From: Croceibacterium atlanticum
GTDB taxonomy: Bacteria; Pseudomonadota; Alphaproteobacteria; Sphingomonadales; Sphingomonadaceae
Length of the DNA stretch: 64,000 nucleotides
NCBI RefSeq assembly: GCF_001008165.2
Contig: NZ_CP011452.2
Location: forward strand, 868,001 to 932,000
Reading direction: 5' to 3'
A model generated the notes under the pieces. That model saw only the letters and a program-made list of their open reading frames with translations. It was not told where the DNA came from and ran no database searches. Shown piece by piece: positions 1-10,318 of this stretch (positions are counted from its first letter, which is position 1; each line of letters begins with the position of its first letter). Made by a program: the position numbers and the translations under genes.

Positions 1-153
1 GGAATAGGCGGCAGAATTGACCACGATCGCGCGAAGATTGACGATGCCGATTGTCGGCGCGGACTGCGCAGCCGCGGGCGCGATGGCGAGCGGCGCGGAA
101 AGCGATGCAATGGCGATCCCGGCAGCAAGCGCGGGCTTCAGAATGTTCTTCAT
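1..153 (-). CDS. OmpH/Skp-like periplasmic chaperone, N-terminal part only
   Basis: Only the first 51 codons lie in the window; the gene runs off the left edge. The protein starts with MKNILKPALAAGIAIASLS, a clear Sec signal peptide ending near an AAAQS cleavage site, followed by PTIGIVNLRAIV, which matches the start of OmpH/Skp proteins. Skp-type chaperones hold unfolded outer-membrane proteins in the periplasm and deliver them to the BAM complex. The start codon overlaps the bamA stop codon by one base (TGATG), so the two genes are very likely translationally coupled. The bamA-ompH order is the usual proteobacterial one and supports the call. Confidence 0.8.
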   Translation of the reverse strand, partial: MKNILKPALAAGIAIASLSAPLAIAPAAAQSAPTIGIVNLRAIVVNSAAYS

Positions 154-2867
154 CAGAATTGGGTCCCTACGTTGAAGGAGAATTTCTTGGTGTCATCGCC
201 TTCCTGCTTCAGCAGCGGATAGGCGAAGTTGATCCGGAACGGCCCGAACGGCGAGTTCCAGTTGACCCCGATGCCAATCGCGACACGCGGCTTCCACGTA
301 TCGCCGACGAATTCTTCCACGAAGGGCGAAATCGTATTGCCGATCGCGGTATTTTCTTCACCGTCGGGGTCGAGGGGGCTGGTCACAATGGTTGTACCAG
401 TAATCTGGCCATCATTATCATAGATGTTCTGGTAATAGAGCGCGTTACCATCTGCATCACGACGCGGGATGAACAGGCCATCCGGATAGGGGCTGTTCAC
501 CAGGACCGGATCGGTAATGTTGTAGACCGCACCGGCATCAAGGAAGATCGAAGGCCTAAGGCCCATTTCCCGCGCGCCGGAACCGAGCGGAATTTCCAGT
601 TCGGCCTTGGCAAGATACATCGCCTTGCCGCCCAGCGCGTCATCATAATTATTGTTGGCGTCATAGGGCTGCAGCACCACTTCGCCATCTTCGTTCTGGC
701 CGTAGAAACGGCGGATAACGCGCGGCCCCACACCGCGAATGTCGAAACCGCGTATCTGCGGCTCGCCCAGGAAGAAGCGATCGGTCAGCAGGACGTCATC
801 CTGCCCTTCCCCGCGATCCTTCAGGCCCTGGATCAGGCCCGTTTCACCCGTAAGCGAGAAGATGAAGCCACTGCCCAGCGACCAGTATTTTGCCGCCTGC
901 GCGCTGAAACGCAGATAGCGCGTATTGCCGCCAAGACCGGCGAAATCGACGCCGATCTGCGCCGATTCACCGCGCGTCGGGCGAACCACGCTGTCGAGAT
1001 TGCGATAGACCAGCGACATGCCGAGGATGGAACTGGTGCGCGTGCCGATCGCCTCGCAGAGATAGCGGCCCGCCAGCAGCGGTTCGCAGGTGCGCACACC
1101 GTCACCATCGAGATCCGCGAAATAGCTGTTCTCGTCTATCGTGATGTCGTCATAATTGAACGTATATCGGCCCAGTACCGACATATATTCGGTCAGCGGC
1201 ACGCCCACGCGCGCCTGGAAGCCGGTCGTCGCCGATTCATATGTGGCGGAACGGCGGTTGTAATAGCCGTTATTGTAATCGCGGCGGTAGATATCGATGC
1301 CGGCCGAAATGTTCTTGTCGAACAGATAGGGTTCGGTGAAGCTGATGGAGCCGGACCGCGAATAGCTGGAATAGCTGAGCGACAGGCCGACAGTCTGGCC
1401 GCGACCACGGAAATTCCGCTGGCGGATCGAGCCCTGGAAGATGAAGCTTTCCAGGCTGGAGAAACCGGCGGACAGCGACAATTCGCCCGTCGCCTGCTCT
1501 TCCACATTGGCTTCGAGAACGATCCGGTCAGGCGCGCTGCCCTCCACCTGGCTGATCTCGAAATTCTCCTGGAAATAGCCCAGGGAGTTGATCCGCGCGG
1601 TGGAACGCTTGACCTGCAGCGAGTTGAACGCATCGCCTTCCGCGAGGCGAAATTCGCGCCGGATCACCTTGTCCTGCGTCAGCGTGTTGCCGTTCACATC
1701 GACGGATTCGATATAGACGCGCGGCGCTTCGCGAATGACGAAGGTGACGCCCATGGTCAGATCTTCGCGACTGCGCGAGAAATCCGGCTGGACATCGGCA
1801 AAGGCATAGCCAAAAGCCCCGGCCGTCTCGCTCAGCGATTCAACCGTATCCTCGACCAGCTTCGCATCATACCAGTCACCAGCCTTCATCGGCAGGGAGC
1901 GGGTCATGCGATCGCTGTCGAAATCGCGCAGCTGGCTGTCGACCTCGACATCGCCGAATTTGTAACGCTCGCCTTCTTCCACCACGTAAGTGATGATGAA
2001 GTCCTTCTTGTCCGGCGTCAGTTCGGCAACGGCGGAAACCACACGGAAATCGGCATAACCGTTTTCCAGATAGAAGGCGCGCAATTGCTGCTGGTCGAAA
2101 GCAAGGCGATCGGGATCGTAACTGGTGCCGGAACTGAATATCTTCAGCAGTCCGGCTTCCTTGGTGACCATCTCACCCTTAAGATCGCCATCGGAAAACT
2201 CGTCATTCCCGATGATGTTGATCTTGCGGACCTTGGACTTCGGACCTTCCGTGATCTCAAAAACCACATCCACGCGGTTCTGGTCGAGCTGCACCATCTG
2301 CGGTTCGACAGTCGCGGCGAAGCGGCCCTGCCGCTTGTAGAGTTCGATGATGCGGGCAACGTCCGCCCGGACTTTCGAGCGGGTGAAGATCTGACGCGCC
2401 GACAGCTGGATTTCCGGCAGGATCTTGTCATCCTTCAGCCGCTTGTTGCCTTCCAGCACGATGCGGTTGATGACCGGGTTTTCGACAATGGTGATGACGA
2501 CATTGCCGTCATTATTTTCGATCCGGTAGTCGGAAAACAATTCCGTCGCGGCGAGATCCTTCAACGCCTGGTCGGCAGCCGCCGGCGTATAAAGATCGCC
2601 TGCGCGAAGCTGGATATAGCTGACGATTGTTTCCGGTTCCAACCGCTGCGAACCGGCAACGGCGATGGTGCGGATGACCTGCCCCTGCTGTTCCGGCGGC
2701 GTGGCAGGTGCTGGTGTAGGGGCAGGTGCGGGCTGTTGAGCCGCTTCCTGGCCTTCTTCCGGGATATTCTGAGCGTAGGCGGATGCCGGCAAACCAGCCA
2801 GCATCGTGCATCCCAGAAGACCTGCGGCGAAATGCGAGGCGTTTTTCGTCTTGGCCCTAACGCTCAT
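153..2867 (-). CDS. bamA: Outer membrane protein assembly factor BamA
   Basis: BamA is the beta-barrel core of the BAM complex that inserts outer-membrane proteins. The protein (about 904 residues) has a signal peptide ending near ASAYAQ, a Pro/Ala-rich linker, then POTRA repeats (for example VIRTIAVAGSQRLEPETI and VNRIVLEGNKRLKDDKIL) and a C-terminal surface-antigen barrel that ends in phenylalanine, as expected for an outer-membrane barrel. The barrel contains the conserved RGF element (PQIRGFDIRGVGPR). An upstream ATG at 2882 is possible; I prefer 2867 because a GGACGG stretch precedes it. It lies between rseP and ompH on the same strand, the usual envelope-biogenesis order. Confidence 0.95.
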   Translation of the reverse strand: MSVRAKTKNASHFAAGLLGCTMLAGLPASAYAQNIPEEGQEAAQQPAPAPTPAPATPPEQQGQVIRTIAVAGSQRLEPETIVSYIQLRAGDLYTPAAADQALKDLAATELFSDYRIENNDGNVVITIVENPVINRIVLEGNKRLKDDKILPEIQLSARQIFTRSKVRADVARIIELYKRQGRFAATVEPQMVQLDQNRVDVVFEITEGPKSKVRKINIIGNDEFSDGDLKGEMVTKEAGLLKIFSSGTSYDPDRLAFDQQQLRAFYLENGYADFRVVSAVAELTPDKKDFIITYVVEEGERYKFGDVEVDSQLRDFDSDRMTRSLPMKAGDWYDAKLVEDTVESLSETAGAFGYAFADVQPDFSRSREDLTMGVTFVIREAPRVYIESVDVNGNTLTQDKVIRREFRLAEGDAFNSLQVKRSTARINSLGYFQENFEISQVEGSAPDRIVLEANVEEQATGELSLSAGFSSLESFIFQGSIRQRNFRGRGQTVGLSLSYSSYSRSGSISFTEPYLFDKNISAGIDIYRRDYNNGYYNRRSATYESATTGFQARVGVPLTEYMSVLGRYTFNYDDITIDENSYFADLDGDGVRTCEPLLAGRYLCEAIGTRTSSILGMSLVYRNLDSVVRPTRGESAQIGVDFAGLGGNTRYLRFSAQAAKYWSLGSGFIFSLTGETGLIQGLKDRGEGQDDVLLTDRFFLGEPQIRGFDIRGVGPRVIRRFYGQNEDGEVVLQPYDANNNYDDALGGKAMYLAKAELEIPLGSGAREMGLRPSIFLDAGAVYNITDPVLVNSPYPDGLFIPRRDADGNALYYQNIYDNDGQITGTTIVTSPLDPDGEENTAIGNTISPFVEEFVGDTWKPRVAIGIGVNWNSPFGPFRINFAYPLLKQEGDDTKKFSFNVGTQF

Positions 2868-3059
2868 GTACCGTCCATTCATTCGACACCGCGTCCCGAA
2901 AGCCAGGCGCCAGTCCCAACTCTCGGGTCACCGCTCCTGGCTGTAGCGAAGGAGCGCCCTTGCCCGATGAGGCGACGACGATCAAGCTGACTTGCCGGAA
3001 TTGGTCCGCGAGTGCCTTCCTTATCCCCGCTCCGCACGGGCGAAGCGCTGTCCATGCAC

Positions 3060-4175
3060 CTAGCCACCGAAGATCGGCAAAGAGGCGATATCGTTGATGG
3101 TTACGAACAGCATCAGCGCGAGCACGAATGCAATGCCGGTTCTGAACGCCCATTCCTGACTGCGGGCACTGGCCGGCCTACGGCGAACCGCTTCGGCCGC
3201 GTAAAAAGCCAGGTGCCCGCCGTCGAGGGCCGGAATTGGCAGGAGGTTAATGAATGCCAAGTTAATTGAGATCATGGCGACGAAATAGATGAATTCCGGC
3301 CATCCCAGGCTCAATTGTTCAGCGGAAAACTTCGCCATTTTAATCGGCCCGCCCAGTTCATCCACTGGCCTGCGCCCGGTGATGATCTGCCAGATCCCCG
3401 TCACCATCAATTGGACCATGTCGCCCGTCTGGCGCACTGCCAGAACGACCGCTTCACCCACTCCCACGGGCACGACTTCACCGTTGACCGACCGCACGCC
3501 AATCTGCCCGATGCGGAATTCATTGCCGAATCGATCCCGTTCAACCTTGGTCGGGATCAGGAATTCGAAATCCAGCAATTGGCCATCCCGCTCCACCTGC
3601 AATGACAATTGCTCGCCCGGATAGGGCGCGATCAGGCCACGCAATTCATCGAAGCTCTCGATCTCGTTGCCGCTGACAGTCACGATGCGGTCGCCGATTT
3701 CCAGCCCGGCCTGAGCCGCTGCCCCCTCTTCCGCCAGCACTTCAACCACCGGCGGAATTTCCATCCGGCCGTAGATCACGTTGAAACTGGCGAGGATGGC
3801 GATGGCGATCAGGAAATTGGTGACCGGCCCGGCCGCCACGATCAGCGCCTTCTGCCACAGGCTCTTGGACTGGAATGTCTGGTTCCGCTCTTCCTCGGGC
3901 AGGGCCAGCCATTCCTCGCTCGGCTGGCTGGCCGGATTCATGTCGCCTGCGAACTGGACGTAACCGCCGAACGGCAGGGCCGAGATCTTCCAGCGCGTAC
4001 CGCGCCGGTCAGTCACGCCAGCCAGTTCCTTGCCGAAGCCGACCGAAAAGACATTGGCCTTCACGCCGAACATGCGGCCGACGAGGTAATGGCCCAGTTC
4101 ATGCAGTGTAACGAGCGGCCCCAGCATCAGCAGGAAGCCGAGGATCCACATCCACCAGGGTACGGCGTCAAACAA
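3060..4175 (-). CDS. rseP: Site-2 metalloprotease RseP
   Basis: RseP is an inner-membrane zinc protease that cleaves membrane-embedded anti-sigma factors and leftover signal peptides. The sequence shows the HExxH zinc site in the first membrane segment (TLHELGHYLVG), a single PDZ domain (AGLEIGDRIVTVSGNEIESF), and the third zinc ligand motif in NLLPIPALDGGHL. The frame stays open upstream to an ATG at 4271, but that stretch lies inside dxr and is not RseP-like. I place the start at a TTG (position 4175) directly after the dxr stop, which gives MFDAVPWWMWILG and 371 residues, typical for sphingomonads. It sits between dxr and bamA on the same strand. Confidence 0.9.
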   Translation of the reverse strand: MFDAVPWWMWILGFLLMLGPLVTLHELGHYLVGRMFGVKANVFSVGFGKELAGVTDRRGTRWKISALPFGGYVQFAGDMNPASQPSEEWLALPEEERNQTFQSKSLWQKALIVAAGPVTNFLIAIAILASFNVIYGRMEIPPVVEVLAEEGAAAQAGLEIGDRIVTVSGNEIESFDELRGLIAPYPGEQLSLQVERDGQLLDFEFLIPTKVERDRFGNEFRIGQIGVRSVNGEVVPVGVGEAVVLAVRQTGDMVQLMVTGIWQIITGRRPVDELGGPIKMAKFSAEQLSLGWPEFIYFVAMISINLAFINLLPIPALDGGHLAFYAAEAVRRRPASARSQEWAFRTGIAFVLALMLFVTINDIASLPIFGG

Positions 4176-4176
4176 G

Positions 4177-5331
4177 TCAGGCAGGCTCCAGCATTTCGGC
4201 GGCCAGCGCGCGCGCTTCCGCATCGACGGCGAGAACATCGTCGAGGCACTGGGGCGCGGCCGGCCGATCAAGATTCAATGTTTGCGCCACTATTGCCGAA
4301 ATTTGCGTGAACGCGATCTGACCGGAAAGAAAAGCGGCGACCGCCACTTCGTTCGCGGCATTGAGCACGGCCGGGGCGGAACCGCCGGTTTGCACCGCTT
4401 CGCGCGCCAGTTTCGTGGCGGGGAAGCGGGTTTCGTCAGGTTCGAAAAAGGTTAGTTCGCCCAATGCCGCAAGGTTCAGCGGGGCGCAGGGCGTATCCAT
4501 CCGGCGCGGCCATGCAAGGCATGATGCAATCGGCACGCGCATGTCGGACGGGCCCAATTGGGCAAGGGTCGATCCATCGCGATATTCCACCATGGAATGA
4601 ATCACGCTTTGCGGGTGCACAATGATCCGCAGCTTGTCGAGCCCGACCGGAAACAGATGATGCGCCTCGATGAATTCCAGCCCCTTGTTCATCATCGTGG
4701 CGGAATCGACGCTGATCTTTGCGCCCATGTCCCAGTTCGGATGGGCGACAGCCTGTTCGGGCGTAGCGCGGGCCAGTTCCTGCGCACTCCACAGCCTCAG
4801 CGGCCCGCCACTCGCAGTCAGCGTTATGCTGCGTACATCTGCCAGTTCATTGCCCTGCAGGCACTGGAAGATCGCATTATGTTCGGAATCCACGGGCAAC
4901 AGGGTCGCGCCGTGTTTGCGGACCGCCGCTGTCATGACGCCGCCGGCGGACACTAGCGCTTCCTTGTTGGCCAAGGCAACAACGCCGCCCTGCTCTATCG
5001 CGGCCATCGTGGGCCCCAACCCCGCACAGCCGACAATCGCCGCAACGGTGATATCCGCACCGCGTGAAGCGGCTTCGCACAAGGCCTGCCGTCCTCCCGC
5101 TGCCTCTATCCTCGTTCCGGCCAATCCTTCCCGCAGCGCAGGAAGAGCGCTTTCGTCGGAAACGACGGCAACTTCTGCGTCGAATTCGCGGGCCAGTTCA
5201 GCCAGCTCGCGCGCCTTGCCATTGGCGGTCAGCGCCAGCACGCGCCATTCATCACGATTGCGGCGGATGAGATCGAGCGTAGAGGCGCCGATGGAGCCCG
5301 TGGCGCCCAATATGGAAATCGAACGCGTCAC
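4177..5331 (-). CDS. dxr: 1-deoxy-D-xylulose 5-phosphate reductoisomerase
   Basis: This enzyme makes 2-C-methyl-D-erythritol 4-phosphate from DXP using NADPH, the committed step of the MEP isoprenoid pathway. The 384-residue protein has the N-terminal NADPH-binding motif [13 protein letters not shown], the metal and substrate site [13 protein letters not shown], and the conserved TASGGP and [21 protein letters not shown] region (two adjoining family motifs). Length fits the family. Its ATG overlaps the cdsA stop by four bases (ATGA) and its stop lies next to the rseP start. Products feed the undecaprenyl synthase encoded three genes upstream. Confidence 0.95.
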   Translation of the reverse strand: MTRSISILGATGSIGASTLDLIRRNRDEWRVLALTANGKARELAELAREFDAEVAVVSDESALPALREGLAGTRIEAAGGRQALCEAASRGADITVAAIVGCAGLGPTMAAIEQGGVVALANKEALVSAGGVMTAAVRKHGATLLPVDSEHNAIFQCLQGNELADVRSITLTASGGPLRLWSAQELARATPEQAVAHPNWDMGAKISVDSATMMNKGLEFIEAHHLFPVGLDKLRIIVHPQSVIHSMVEYRDGSTLAQLGPSDMRVPIASCLAWPRRMDTPCAPLNLAALGELTFFEPDETRFPATKLAREAVQTGGSAPAVLNAANEVAVAAFLSGQIAFTQISAIVAQTLNLDRPAAPQCLDDVLAVDAEARALAAEMLEPA

Positions 5332-6047
5332 CAGCCCACCACGCTTCCACCAAGACCCACCAGAATGGCGACGGGCATTATCCCGTCCACACGATCCAGC
5401 ACGCCGCCATGGCCCGGAATCAGGCGCGAACTGTCTTTCACTCCCGCCTTCCGCTTGAGCCAGCTTTCAAGAAAATCGCCCGCCTGCGCCGCGATGGCGA
5501 GCCCGGCACCGATCGCTGCTGCAATCAACAGCGCGCCCGGATCGACCCCCGCATCGGAACTGGTGGCCAGCGCATTGGCGGCCGAGCCGACGAACCAGAC
5601 CGAAGCCGCCAACCAGATGGCGGCAGCCGTCATACCCCCGAAAAGCCCAGCCCAGGTCTTGGAAGGACTGATCCGTGGCGCAATTTTCGGTCCGCCAATC
5701 GCCCGCCCGGTGAAATAGGCCCCGGTATCGGTGGCAATTACGGTCACGATTGCGACCACCAGAAGGACAGGCGGCATGACTGCCAGCGATGCGACAGCGA
5801 CGATCACATAGATCGCGGCCGCCAATATCCCCGCAATGCGGAAAGGCGTGTTGTCCGTCGCCTTCAGGATCAGCAGGACGAATTCGACAATCGCGGCCAG
5901 CGCCACAAGTGCAAGAAAGGCCTGCAGCCAGACACCCCCGGCGGCGAACGCAGCCCCGGCCACGGCAAGCATGACGACGGCCGATGCCAATCGTTTCGGC
6001 AAGTCGGATGCCCGCACTGACAGGGGAACGGTGACATGGCGCTTCAT
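5328..6047 (-). CDS. cdsA: Phosphatidate cytidylyltransferase (CDP-diglyceride synthase)
   Basis: CdsA makes CDP-diacylglycerol from phosphatidic acid and CTP in the inner membrane. The 239-residue protein is a multi-spanning membrane protein with the family signature near the C-terminus ([19 protein letters not shown]) and the preceding [12 protein letters not shown] segment. The start [11 protein letters not shown] follows the uppS stop by about 28 bases; more upstream codons in frame lie inside uppS and are not family-like. The product is the substrate of PssA, encoded about 4.5 kb away. The stop overlaps the dxr start. Confidence 0.93.
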   Translation of the reverse strand: MKRHVTVPLSVRASDLPKRLASAVVMLAVAGAAFAAGGVWLQAFLALVALAAIVEFVLLILKATDNTPFRIAGILAAAIYVIVAVASLAVMPPVLLVVAIVTVIATDTGAYFTGRAIGGPKIAPRISPSKTWAGLFGGMTAAAIWLAASVWFVGSAANALATSSDAGVDPGALLIAAAIGAGLAIAAQAGDFLESWLKRKAGVKDSSRLIPGHGGVLDRVDGIMPVAILVGLGGSVVGW

Positions 6048-6075
6048 CCGTTCACCCCTGCGTTCATTCCGGGCT

Positions 6076-6840
6076 TCAGCGTCCGCCAAAACGCCGCTCC
6101 CGCCCGGCAAAACTTTCCAGCGCTTCTTCCAGATGCGCGAGTGTGAAGTCGGGCCACAACACATCGGTGAACCACATTTCGGCATAGGCAGCCTGCCACA
6201 GCAGGAAATTGGATAGTCGAACTTCTCCGCTGGTGCGGACCAGCAGGTCCAGCGGCGGAAGGTCTGCCGTATCGAGATGGGCAGCGATGCTCTCCACCGT
6301 CACTTCGCCCTGGGCTGCGGCCTTGGCTGCTGCACGCGCGATTTCCTGCTGCGAACCGTAATTGAGAGCAACGGCCAGGGTTCGGCGCCCCTTGGCAGTA
6401 CGAGCCAGCGCATCGTCGAGCATTTCGACAATGTCAGCGTCCAAAGCCTTGTAATCGCCGATGATTCGCAGGCGAACGTCATTGGCGATGAATTCCGGCA
6501 GGTCGCTTTTTATGAACCGGCGCATCAGGCCCATCAGGTCTGAAATCTCGTCTTCCGGCCGCTTCCAGTTCTCGCTCGAAAAGGCGTAAAGCGTCAGGCA
6601 GTCGATACCGAGCGGTTCCAGCCCGCGGACCAGCGCCCGCACGGCTTCCACACCCTTCCGGTGGCCCATCGCACGTGGCAGGTGCCGCCTTTTGGCCCAG
6701 CGGCCATTGCCATCCATGATGACGGCAACATGGCGGGCACCATAACCGCCGCCCGACGCGCCCTTTGCAGCAGGCGCGTCGAACTGCCCGAGCCCCTCGG
6801 CCTCGCGCGCGGCGATTGGAGAGGTGGGCCCTGCATTCAC
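6076..6840 (-). CDS. uppS: Undecaprenyl diphosphate synthase (cis-prenyltransferase)
   Basis: UppS condenses isopentenyl diphosphate units onto farnesyl diphosphate to make the C55 lipid carrier for peptidoglycan and polysaccharides. The 254-residue sequence has the catalytic motif [13 protein letters not shown] (Asp43), then [21 protein letters not shown], and the C-terminal [18 protein letters not shown] motif. About 35 extra residues precede the usual start. The ATG overlaps the frr stop by four bases, so the two are coupled. Confidence 0.94.
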   Translation of the reverse strand: MNAGPTSPIAAREAEGLGQFDAPAAKGASGGGYGARHVAVIMDGNGRWAKRRHLPRAMGHRKGVEAVRALVRGLEPLGIDCLTLYAFSSENWKRPEDEISDLMGLMRRFIKSDLPEFIANDVRLRIIGDYKALDADIVEMLDDALARTAKGRRTLAVALNYGSQQEIARAAAKAAAQGEVTVESIAAHLDTADLPPLDLLVRTSGEVRLSNFLLWQAAYAEMWFTDVLWPDFTLAHLEEALESFAGRERRFGGR

Positions 6841-7394
6841 CGCTGGAGAATCTCTTTTTCCTTATGCGCGGCGGCCGCATCGGTTTCCGCAACATATTTG
6901 TCGGTCATCTTCTGGACCTCTTCCTCCAGACGCTTGCGATCGTCTTCGGAAATTTCCTTCTTTTTCTCGTCTTCCTTCAGCATTTCCATGCCATCGCGGC
7001 GGACATTGCGGATCGCGATTTTCGCCTTTTCCGCATATTGCCCGGCCAGCTTGGCCAGTTCCTTGCGCCGATCTTCGGTCAGGTCCGGAATGGGCAGGCG
7101 CAGGGTCTGACCGTCGATCATCGGGTTCAGGCCCAGCCCGGCATGGGCGATGCCCTTTTCCACTGCCGTCACATTCGCCTTGTCCCACACCTGCACGCTC
7201 AACATGCGCGGCTCCGGCGCGTTGACCGTGGCCACCTGGCTGAGCGGCATCATCGATCCATAGACCTCGACCACCACGGGATCGAGCAATGCCACATTGG
7301 CCCGGCCCGTACGCAGGCCCGCAAGATCGCTTTTCAGGCTTTCGACAGCGCCCTGCATGCGCCGTTCGATATCGGACTTGTCATATTTGGCCAT
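6837..7394 (-). CDS. frr: Ribosome recycling factor
   Basis: RRF splits post-termination ribosomes together with EF-G. The 185-residue length is exactly typical. Family features are the N-terminal [26 protein letters not shown] segment (long helix of the three-helix bundle), [22 protein letters not shown], and the C-terminal helix with [13 protein letters not shown]. It lies three bases downstream of pyrH on the same strand, the standard pyrH-frr arrangement, and overlaps uppS by four bases. Confidence 0.96.
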   Translation of the reverse strand: MAKYDKSDIERRMQGAVESLKSDLAGLRTGRANVALLDPVVVEVYGSMMPLSQVATVNAPEPRMLSVQVWDKANVTAVEKGIAHAGLGLNPMIDGQTLRLPIPDLTEDRRKELAKLAGQYAEKAKIAIRNVRRDGMEMLKEDEKKKEISEDDRKRLEEEVQKMTDKYVAETDAAAAHKEKEILQR

Positions 7395-7396
7395 TG

Positions 7397-8119
7397 TCAG
7401 GCTTCCTTCCGTACTATCGTCTGCACGCCTTCGCCCGCCAAGACGCGTGCGAGATTACCCTTTTCGCGGATCGAAAATACCACGATCGGGATCTCGTTAT
7501 CGCGGCACAGCGCAACGGCGGAGGCGTCCATCACCTTGAGATTCTCCGCCAGCACGGTGTCATAGCTGACAGTGTCAAAACGCTTGGCATCGGGATCCTT
7601 TTTCGGATCCGCACTATACACGCCATCCACGCTCGTGCCTTTCAGCAAAGCGTCGCATTTCATTTCCGCAGCGCGCAAGGCCGCACCGCTATCGGTAGTG
7701 AAATAAGGGCTGCCAACGCCGGCAGCGAAAATTACCACCCTGCCCTTTTCCAGATGCCTTTCGGCCCGGCGACGAATCACGGGTTCGCAAACCTGGTCCA
7801 TCTGCACGGCTGATTGCACGCGCGTATGCACGCCAAGTTGTTCAAGGGCATTCTGCATGGCCAGCGCGTTCATCACGGTTGCCAGCATACCCATGTAATC
7901 GGCCTGGGCGCGATCCATGCCCGCAGCGGCGCCCGCCATGCCGCGAAATATGTTCCCGCCACCAATGACAAGGCAGATCTCCAGACCCGAATCCTTGGCC
8001 CGTTTCACTTCCCGCGCCAGCTCGGCCACAAATGCCGGATCGATACCGAATTGCTGGTCACCCATCAGCACCTCGCCCGAAAGTTTGAGCAGGATGCGTT
8101 TGGCTTGCGGCATTGTCAT
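7397..8119 (-). CDS. pyrH: UMP kinase
   Basis: PyrH phosphorylates UMP to UDP in pyrimidine nucleotide synthesis. The 240-residue protein belongs to the amino-acid kinase fold: [13 protein letters not shown] at the N-terminus, the glycine-rich GGGNIFRG loop, and the [13 protein letters not shown] segment that follows the GTSVDGVYS motif. A strong ribosome binding site (GGAGG-like) lies just before the ATG. Upstream, a terminator-like hairpin separates it from tsf, so pyrH may have its own promoter in the 8120-8200 stretch. Confidence 0.95.
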   Translation of the reverse strand: MTMPQAKRILLKLSGEVLMGDQQFGIDPAFVAELAREVKRAKDSGLEICLVIGGGNIFRGMAGAAAGMDRAQADYMGMLATVMNALAMQNALEQLGVHTRVQSAVQMDQVCEPVIRRRAERHLEKGRVVIFAAGVGSPYFTTDSGAALRAAEMKCDALLKGTSVDGVYSADPKKDPDAKRFDTVSYDTVLAENLKVMDASAVALCRDNEIPIVVFSIREKGNLARVLAGEGVQTIVRKEA

Positions 8120-8204
8120 GGAAAAGGAGGACCTCTCAAGGGCTCGGGATCGCCGTTCTTATAGTCGGCGCGACTTCACTGCCAAGTAGCCGAGACGACA
8201 GGCA

Positions 8205-8240
8205 GAAAAAACCCCGCACGGCATTGTTGCCGCACGGGGT
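8205..8240 (-). terminator. Rho-independent terminator after tsf
   Basis: Downstream of the tsf stop on the minus strand there is a hairpin at 8211-8240 with outer arms accccg and cggggt and inner arms cggca and tgccg. On the transcribed strand it is followed by six U residues (A-run at 8205-8210 on the plus strand). It should end the rpsB-tsf transcript before pyrH. Confidence 0.85.
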
Positions 8241-8261
8241 CCCTTCAATATCGGAATATGA

Positions 8262-9188
8262 TCAGCCGGCGACGGCTGCGGCGACCTCTGCTGCGAAGTC
8301 GCTTTCTTCCTTCTCGATGCCTTCACCGAGCTGGAAGCGGACATAATCCTTCAGCACGATCGGCTTGCCGGCTTCCTTGCCCGCCTGGGCAACGACGTCA
8401 GCGATCGGCGTCTTGTTATCCATCACGAAAATCTGGCTGAGCAGCGCGTTTTCCTTGGCGAATTTCTTCACCGCGCCTTCGACCATCTTTTCCTGCACGT
8501 TTTCCGGCTTGCCGCTTTCAGCTGCCTTTTCCCGGGCAATCGCGCGTTCACGCTCGATCACTTCTGCGTCGAGGCCGTCAGCATCCAGCGCCTGCGGGAA
8601 TGCCGCGGCGATGTGCATGGCCAGCTGCTTGCCCAGCGGCTCGAGGACATCGGCCGAAACTTCGCTCTCAAGCGCAACGAGTACGCCGATCTTGCCGAGA
8701 TTCGGCGCCTGGGCGTTGTGCATGTAGGGCACGACCACGCCGCTGGAGACAGAAACGCTCTTCATGCGGCGGATCTGCTGGTTCTCACCGATGGTTGCGA
8801 CATTGTCCGTCAGCTTGTCAGCCACGGTGCCGCCGCCCGGATAGGCAGCCGCCTTCAGCGCTTCGACATCATCGGCATCGAGCGTCAGGGCAACTTCGGT
8901 CGATTTCCGCACGAAGTCCTGGAACTGGTCATTCTTGGCAACGAAGTCGGTTTCGGAGTTCACCTCGACCGCGACACCCTTGGTGCCTTCCACGGCCACG
9001 CCCACCAGGCCTTCGGCGGCGGTGCGGCTGGACTTCTTCTGCGCCGTGGCAAGGCCCTTGGCACGCAGCGCGTCGACCGCGGCTTCGATGTCGCCGGCAG
9101 CTTCTTCAAGCGCTTTCTTCGCGTCCATCATGCCTGCGCCGGTCTTTTCGCGCAGCTTTTTCACATCGGCGATGGTGTAAGCAGCCAT
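8262..9188 (-). CDS. tsf: Translation elongation factor Ts
   Basis: EF-Ts is the nucleotide exchange factor for EF-Tu. The 308-residue protein starts with the UBA-type domain ([18 protein letters not shown]) and contains the core signature [11 protein letters not shown] followed by QDFVRK, and later the LAMHIAA segment of the second exchange subdomain. Length is family-typical. It is downstream of rpsB in the conserved rpsB-tsf pair and is followed by a strong terminator. Confidence 0.97.
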   Translation of the reverse strand: MAAYTIADVKKLREKTGAGMMDAKKALEEAAGDIEAAVDALRAKGLATAQKKSSRTAAEGLVGVAVEGTKGVAVEVNSETDFVAKNDQFQDFVRKSTEVALTLDADDVEALKAAAYPGGGTVADKLTDNVATIGENQQIRRMKSVSVSSGVVVPYMHNAQAPNLGKIGVLVALESEVSADVLEPLGKQLAMHIAAAFPQALDADGLDAEVIERERAIAREKAAESGKPENVQEKMVEGAVKKFAKENALLSQIFVMDNKTPIADVVAQAGKEAGKPIVLKDYVRFQLGEGIEKEESDFAAEVAAAVAG

Positions 9189-9217
9189 CTTACTGATCCT
9201 CTTGTGTAATTTCAGGC

Positions 9218-9248
9218 ACCGGGCGCCACATAAATGGCAATGCCCGGC
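9218..9248 (-). other. Intergenic hairpin between rpsB and tsf
   Basis: In the minus-strand transcript just upstream of tsf, a hairpin forms from arms at 9218-9224 and 9242-9248 (one G-U pair) with an inner GCCA/TGGC helix at 9225-9228 and 9235-9238. There is no U-run, so it is not a normal terminator. It could tune the ratio of S2 to EF-Ts or protect the RNA end; this role is inferred. Confidence 0.5.
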
Positions 9249-9309
9249 GCACTAGGTCCTGAATATGACGCGCAGGTGGCGCATCGACAAAACTTCAGGC
9301 TCGGGCAGC

Positions 9310-10068
9310 TCAGCCCTCTACGGCAGCAACTTCTTCCGGCGGCGTATCCATGGCACCGATATCGGCGCCCGAATCGACCATGCCTTCCTGGTTGCCCTTC
9401 GTGGCGGCAGCAGCAATCGCATCACAATAGAGGCGAACGGCGCGGCTGGCATCGTCATTGCCCGGGATCGGGAAAGCGATGCCGTTCGGATCGACATTGG
9501 TATCGAGCACGGCAACCACGGGAATGCCCAGAACATTGGCTTCCTTGATCGCCAACTCTTCCTTGTTGGCATCGATCACGATCATCACGTCCGGAATGCC
9601 GCCCATGTCGCGAATACCGCCGAGCGAAAGTTCCAGCTTGTCCTTTTCACGGGTCAGCTGAAGAACTTCCTTCTTGGTCAGACCGGAAGTGTCACCTGCC
9701 AGCTGCTCTTCAAGGCTCTTCAGGCGCTTGATCGAGTGCGAAATCGTCTTCCAGTTGGTGAGCATACCGCCCAGCCAGCGATGGTTGACGAAGTGCTGGC
9801 CGCTCTTGCGGGCTGCTTCGGCGATCGGTTCCTGCGCCTGGCGCTTAGTGCCGACGAACAGCACCTTGCCACCGGCACGGGCCGTTGCGGAAACGAAATC
9901 CAGCGCGCGCGCCATCAGGGGCACGGTCTGCGACAGGTCGATGATATGAACACCGTTGCGGGCGCCGAAGATATACGGCTTCATCCGCGGGTTCCAGCGG
10001 TGGGTCTGGTGGCCGAAATGAGCGCCGGCCTCGATCAATTGCTGCATGGTGACGGTAGGAGCCGCCAT
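9310..10068 (-). CDS. rpsB: 30S ribosomal protein S2
   Basis: The 252-residue product begins [20 protein letters not shown], the S2 signature, followed by [12 protein letters not shown] and later [22 protein letters not shown] and the family motif [14 protein letters not shown]. An AAGGAAT-like ribosome binding site precedes this ATG; longer in-frame starts upstream are not S2-like. It heads the leftward translation and envelope gene run, followed by tsf. Confidence 0.97.
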   Translation of the reverse strand: MAAPTVTMQQLIEAGAHFGHQTHRWNPRMKPYIFGARNGVHIIDLSQTVPLMARALDFVSATARAGGKVLFVGTKRQAQEPIAEAARKSGQHFVNHRWLGGMLTNWKTISHSIKRLKSLEEQLAGDTSGLTKKEVLQLTREKDKLELSLGGIRDMGGIPDVMIVIDANKEELAIKEANVLGIPVVAVLDTNVDPNGIAFPIPGNDDASRAVRLYCDAIAAAATKGNQEGMVDSGADIGAMDTPPEEVAAVEG

Positions 10069-10289
10069 AGAAAATTCCTTTCCGGTTATGCCTCTGGAAA
10101 GCGGGGAACAGCCTCGCGGAGATCCCGCGGGCGGCACCGGGTAAAATGCCTTCCATGTGAATTTGCCGTCTGGGAAACTCAGCTTTGACGAAGAGAATCC
10201 CGTACAACGGCGGCGCCTTTAACGGCTTTACGCCGGGAAATCCACCCTCATCTTGCCGCAATCGGCGCGCGCATCGTCGCGAATATCGC
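10069..10289. promoter_or_regulatory. rpsB upstream region, divergent intergenic
   Basis: The 350-base space between rpsB (leftward) and the small gene at 10422 (rightward) has no gene I can support. The left part must hold the rpsB promoter and 5' leader; I could not assign its -35 and -10 elements with confidence. The right part holds a clear rightward promoter, listed separately. Confidence 0.4.
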
Positions 10290-10318
10290 TTGACAGTCGG
10301 AACAGAAAGAGAACATAT
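10290..10318 (+). promoter_or_regulatory. Sigma70-type promoter with embedded LexA (SOS) box
   Basis: A -35 TTGACA lies at 10290-10295 and a -10 acatat at 10313-10318, with a 17-base spacer. Between and overlapping them is GAAC-N7-GAAC (10300-10314), which read on the other strand is GTTC-N7-GTTC, the known LexA-binding consensus of alphaproteobacteria. The position would let LexA block RNA polymerase. A further GAAC-N4-GTTC palindrome sits at 10311-10322. The promoter points to the small membrane-protein gene at 10422. Confidence 0.65.

Noticed and set aside
51-2990. A 979-codon rightward open frame opposite bamA
   Set aside because: It mirrors bamA codon by codon, has no domain resemblance and is a typical antisense frame in GC-rich DNA.
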